Assembly (NCBI RefSeq): GCF_003344885.1
Contig: NZ_CP031155.1
Location: 2,745,327-2,809,326, forward strand
Source of the DNA: Altererythrobacter sp. ZODW24
Lineage (GTDB): Bacteria; Pseudomonadota; Alphaproteobacteria; Sphingomonadales; Sphingomonadaceae
Reading direction: 5' to 3'
DNA: 64,000 nucleotides
Shown here: piece by piece, positions 62,923 through 64,000 of the stretch
Layout of the letters: the number at the start of each line of letters is the position of its first letter
Numbering within the stretch: the first letter of the stretch is position 1
Notes under the pieces: generated by a model
The model's database searches: none
What the model was told of the DNA's origin: nothing
What the model saw: only the letters and a program-made list of their open reading frames with translations
Translations under genes and position numbers: made by a program

Positions 62923-64000
62923 CAGCTCTTCTCAAATCGGTTACGCAGATAGATGGCGAGGCCATTCATCAGCAGCAGGAACAGTAGTAGCACAATAATC
63001 GCGGCAGATGTCCGCTCCACAAAACCGCGGTCGATTTCGTCTGACCACAGGAAAATCTGGACCGGCAAGACCGTGGCAGGCGATGTGAAGCCATCGGGCG
63101 GAGTGGCGACAAACGCCCGCATCCCGATCATCAGAAGCGGCGCAGTCTCGCCCAATGCTCGGGCCATGCCGATAATCGTACCGGTCAGAATGCCGGGTAG
63201 GGCGAGCGGCAAGACATGATGGAAAACCACTTGCACGGGTGAGGCACCGACCGCCAAGGCACCGTCGCGAATAGAAGGCGGAACTGCCTTGATCGCATTG
63301 CGGCCCGCAATCACGATGACTGGCATTGTCATCAGCGCGAGCGTCATACCGCCGATCAGTGGGGCCGAGCGCATATTGGGGAATAGCCATAGGAAGACGG
63401 CTAGGCCCAACAGACCGAAGATGATCGACGGTACAGCTGCAAGGTTGTTGATCGAAACCTCGATTACGTCGGTCCAGTGGTTCTTCGGCGCGTATTCTTC
63501 AAGATAGAGCGCAGCCAGGACGCCAATCGGGAAGGCCAGCGCCAGAGTAATGATCATCGTCAGGATTGAGCCCTTGAGCGCGCCCCAGATGCCCACTTCC
63601 TGCGGGTCCGTTGCATCCGACCTGGTGAGGAAGCCTTCATCGAAATTGTTCGAGAGATGGCCTTGCTCAGCCAAACGTTGGGCCAATGGCTGCAACGCCG
63701 CCTTACCATCGCCCGAATAAGCTGCCGACAGATCTTCACTCGCGGGCAGGTCGAAACTCACCTCGCGGTCTAGAATTGTGGGGTCGGCAACAATCGCATT
63801 GGCGACTAACCGCCATGCTTGTGATCCAAGTTCCGCAGCACCTTCGTCACCGACGCGCTGCTGCGCGGCGAATTGGACGACCTCTGGCAGGCCCTGAGCT
63901 TCGAGGCTTTGGACGGCCCCTGATTGTGCCAAAGTCTCGGCGTTGGCTGCGATGCCCGTTTGGGTAAAATCAATCGGAACGGTCAGTTCGGTGCGCTGAA
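62919..64000 (-). CDS. pstA: Phosphate ABC transporter permease PstA, 5' end beyond window
   Basis: Permease with at least 360 residues visible. The frame stays open to 64000, so its N-terminus is outside. The last 230 residues hold the permease core with about six helices and the EAA-like motif of binding-protein-dependent permeases ([45 protein letters not shown]). Before it lies a soluble region (VQFAAQQRV...[17 protein letters not shown]) fitting the DUF3333-type N-terminal extension of alphaproteobacterial PstA. pstC is expected next upstream. Confidence 0.94.
   Translation of the reverse strand, partial: QRTELTVPIDFTQTGIAANAETLAQSGAVQSLEAQGLPEVVQFAAQQRVGDEGAAELGSQAWRLVANAIVADPTILDREVSFDLPASEDLSAAYSGDGKAALQPLAQRLAEQGHLSNNFDEGFLTRSDATDPQEVGIWGALKGSILTMIITLALAFPIGVLAALYLEEYAPKNHWTDVIEVSINNLAAVPSIIFGLLGLAVFLWLFPNMRSAPLIGGMTLALMTMPVIVIAGRNAIKAVPPSIRDGALAVGASPVQVVFHHVLPLALPGILTGTIIGMARALGETAPLLMIGMRAFVATPPDGFTSPATVLPVQIFLWSDEIDRGFVERTSAAIIVLLLFLLLMNGLAIYLRNRFEKSW

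Overview
The window looks like chromosomal DNA of an alphaproteobacterium of the Sphingomonadales, most like the marine Erythrobacteraceae. This is inferred from gene families and order: addA-trxA-argJ-secA, sdhE-mfd beside recG, zapA-6S RNA-fau next to tkt-gap-pgk-fba, a PstA with a long N-terminal domain, and PrsK/PrsR-type EpsH/XrtA regulators. GC is high in the genes sampled. It is mostly dense housekeeping DNA with many 1-4 base start/stop overlaps. No gene-free gap exceeds about 250 bases, and I saw no rRNA, CRISPR array or insertion sequence.

Layout. 1-9169: addA (partial), trxA, an IMPase-family gene, argJ, two secreted proteins, secA, an acetyltransferase. 9269-12267: a TauE-type permease, then a 2.2-kb AT-rich islet between two copies of the 3' end of tRNA-Asn. 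12350-23117: NAD kinase, an EAL protein, mfd, sdhE, recG, a tyrosine phosphatase, an ABC1 kinase and small proteins. 23333-28454: thyA, branched-chain 2-oxoacid dehydrogenase (E1 alpha, E1 beta, E2) and a secreted protein. 28686-31205: tRNA-Asp, a ThuA-like lipoprotein, DUF2842, fau, 6S RNA, zapA and a small coiled-coil gene. 31456-40167: tkt-gap-pgk-fba, thiE, an M23 peptidase, efp, a SuhB-like gene and tRNA-Leu. 40299-49318: an SLC13 permease, a sulfatase-fold membrane enzyme, an M20 amidohydrolase, isocitrate lyase and its divergent ScfR-like regulator. 49431-56083: a tightly coupled sugar transferase, PrsK kinase, PrsR sigma-54 activator and TPR protein. 56123-60643: a bile-acid-type symporter, DUF475, panB and an SNF symporter. 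60700-64000: phoB, phoU, pstB and pstA (partial), read leftward.

How genes work together. Tkt, Gap, Pgk and Fba form one carbon-metabolism run. AceA with ScfR suggests glyoxylate-shunt control in response to acyl-CoA or short-chain fatty acids. BkdAB and E2 feed branched-chain acyl-CoAs, but E3 is not here. PrsK/PrsR probably switch on sigma-54 promoters of exopolysaccharide and PEP-CTERM genes lying elsewhere. The pst-pho genes sense and import phosphate.

The most unusual object is the tRNA-Asn islet. It holds one AlbA/Schlafen-type DNA-binding plus GHKL-ATPase gene and no integrase. It has 16-bp attachment-like repeats at its ends, and a short motif recurs in the margins on both sides of the gene. 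It fits an integrase-less, single-cargo mobile islet, possibly a defence or regulatory gene; its function is not shown by the sequence.
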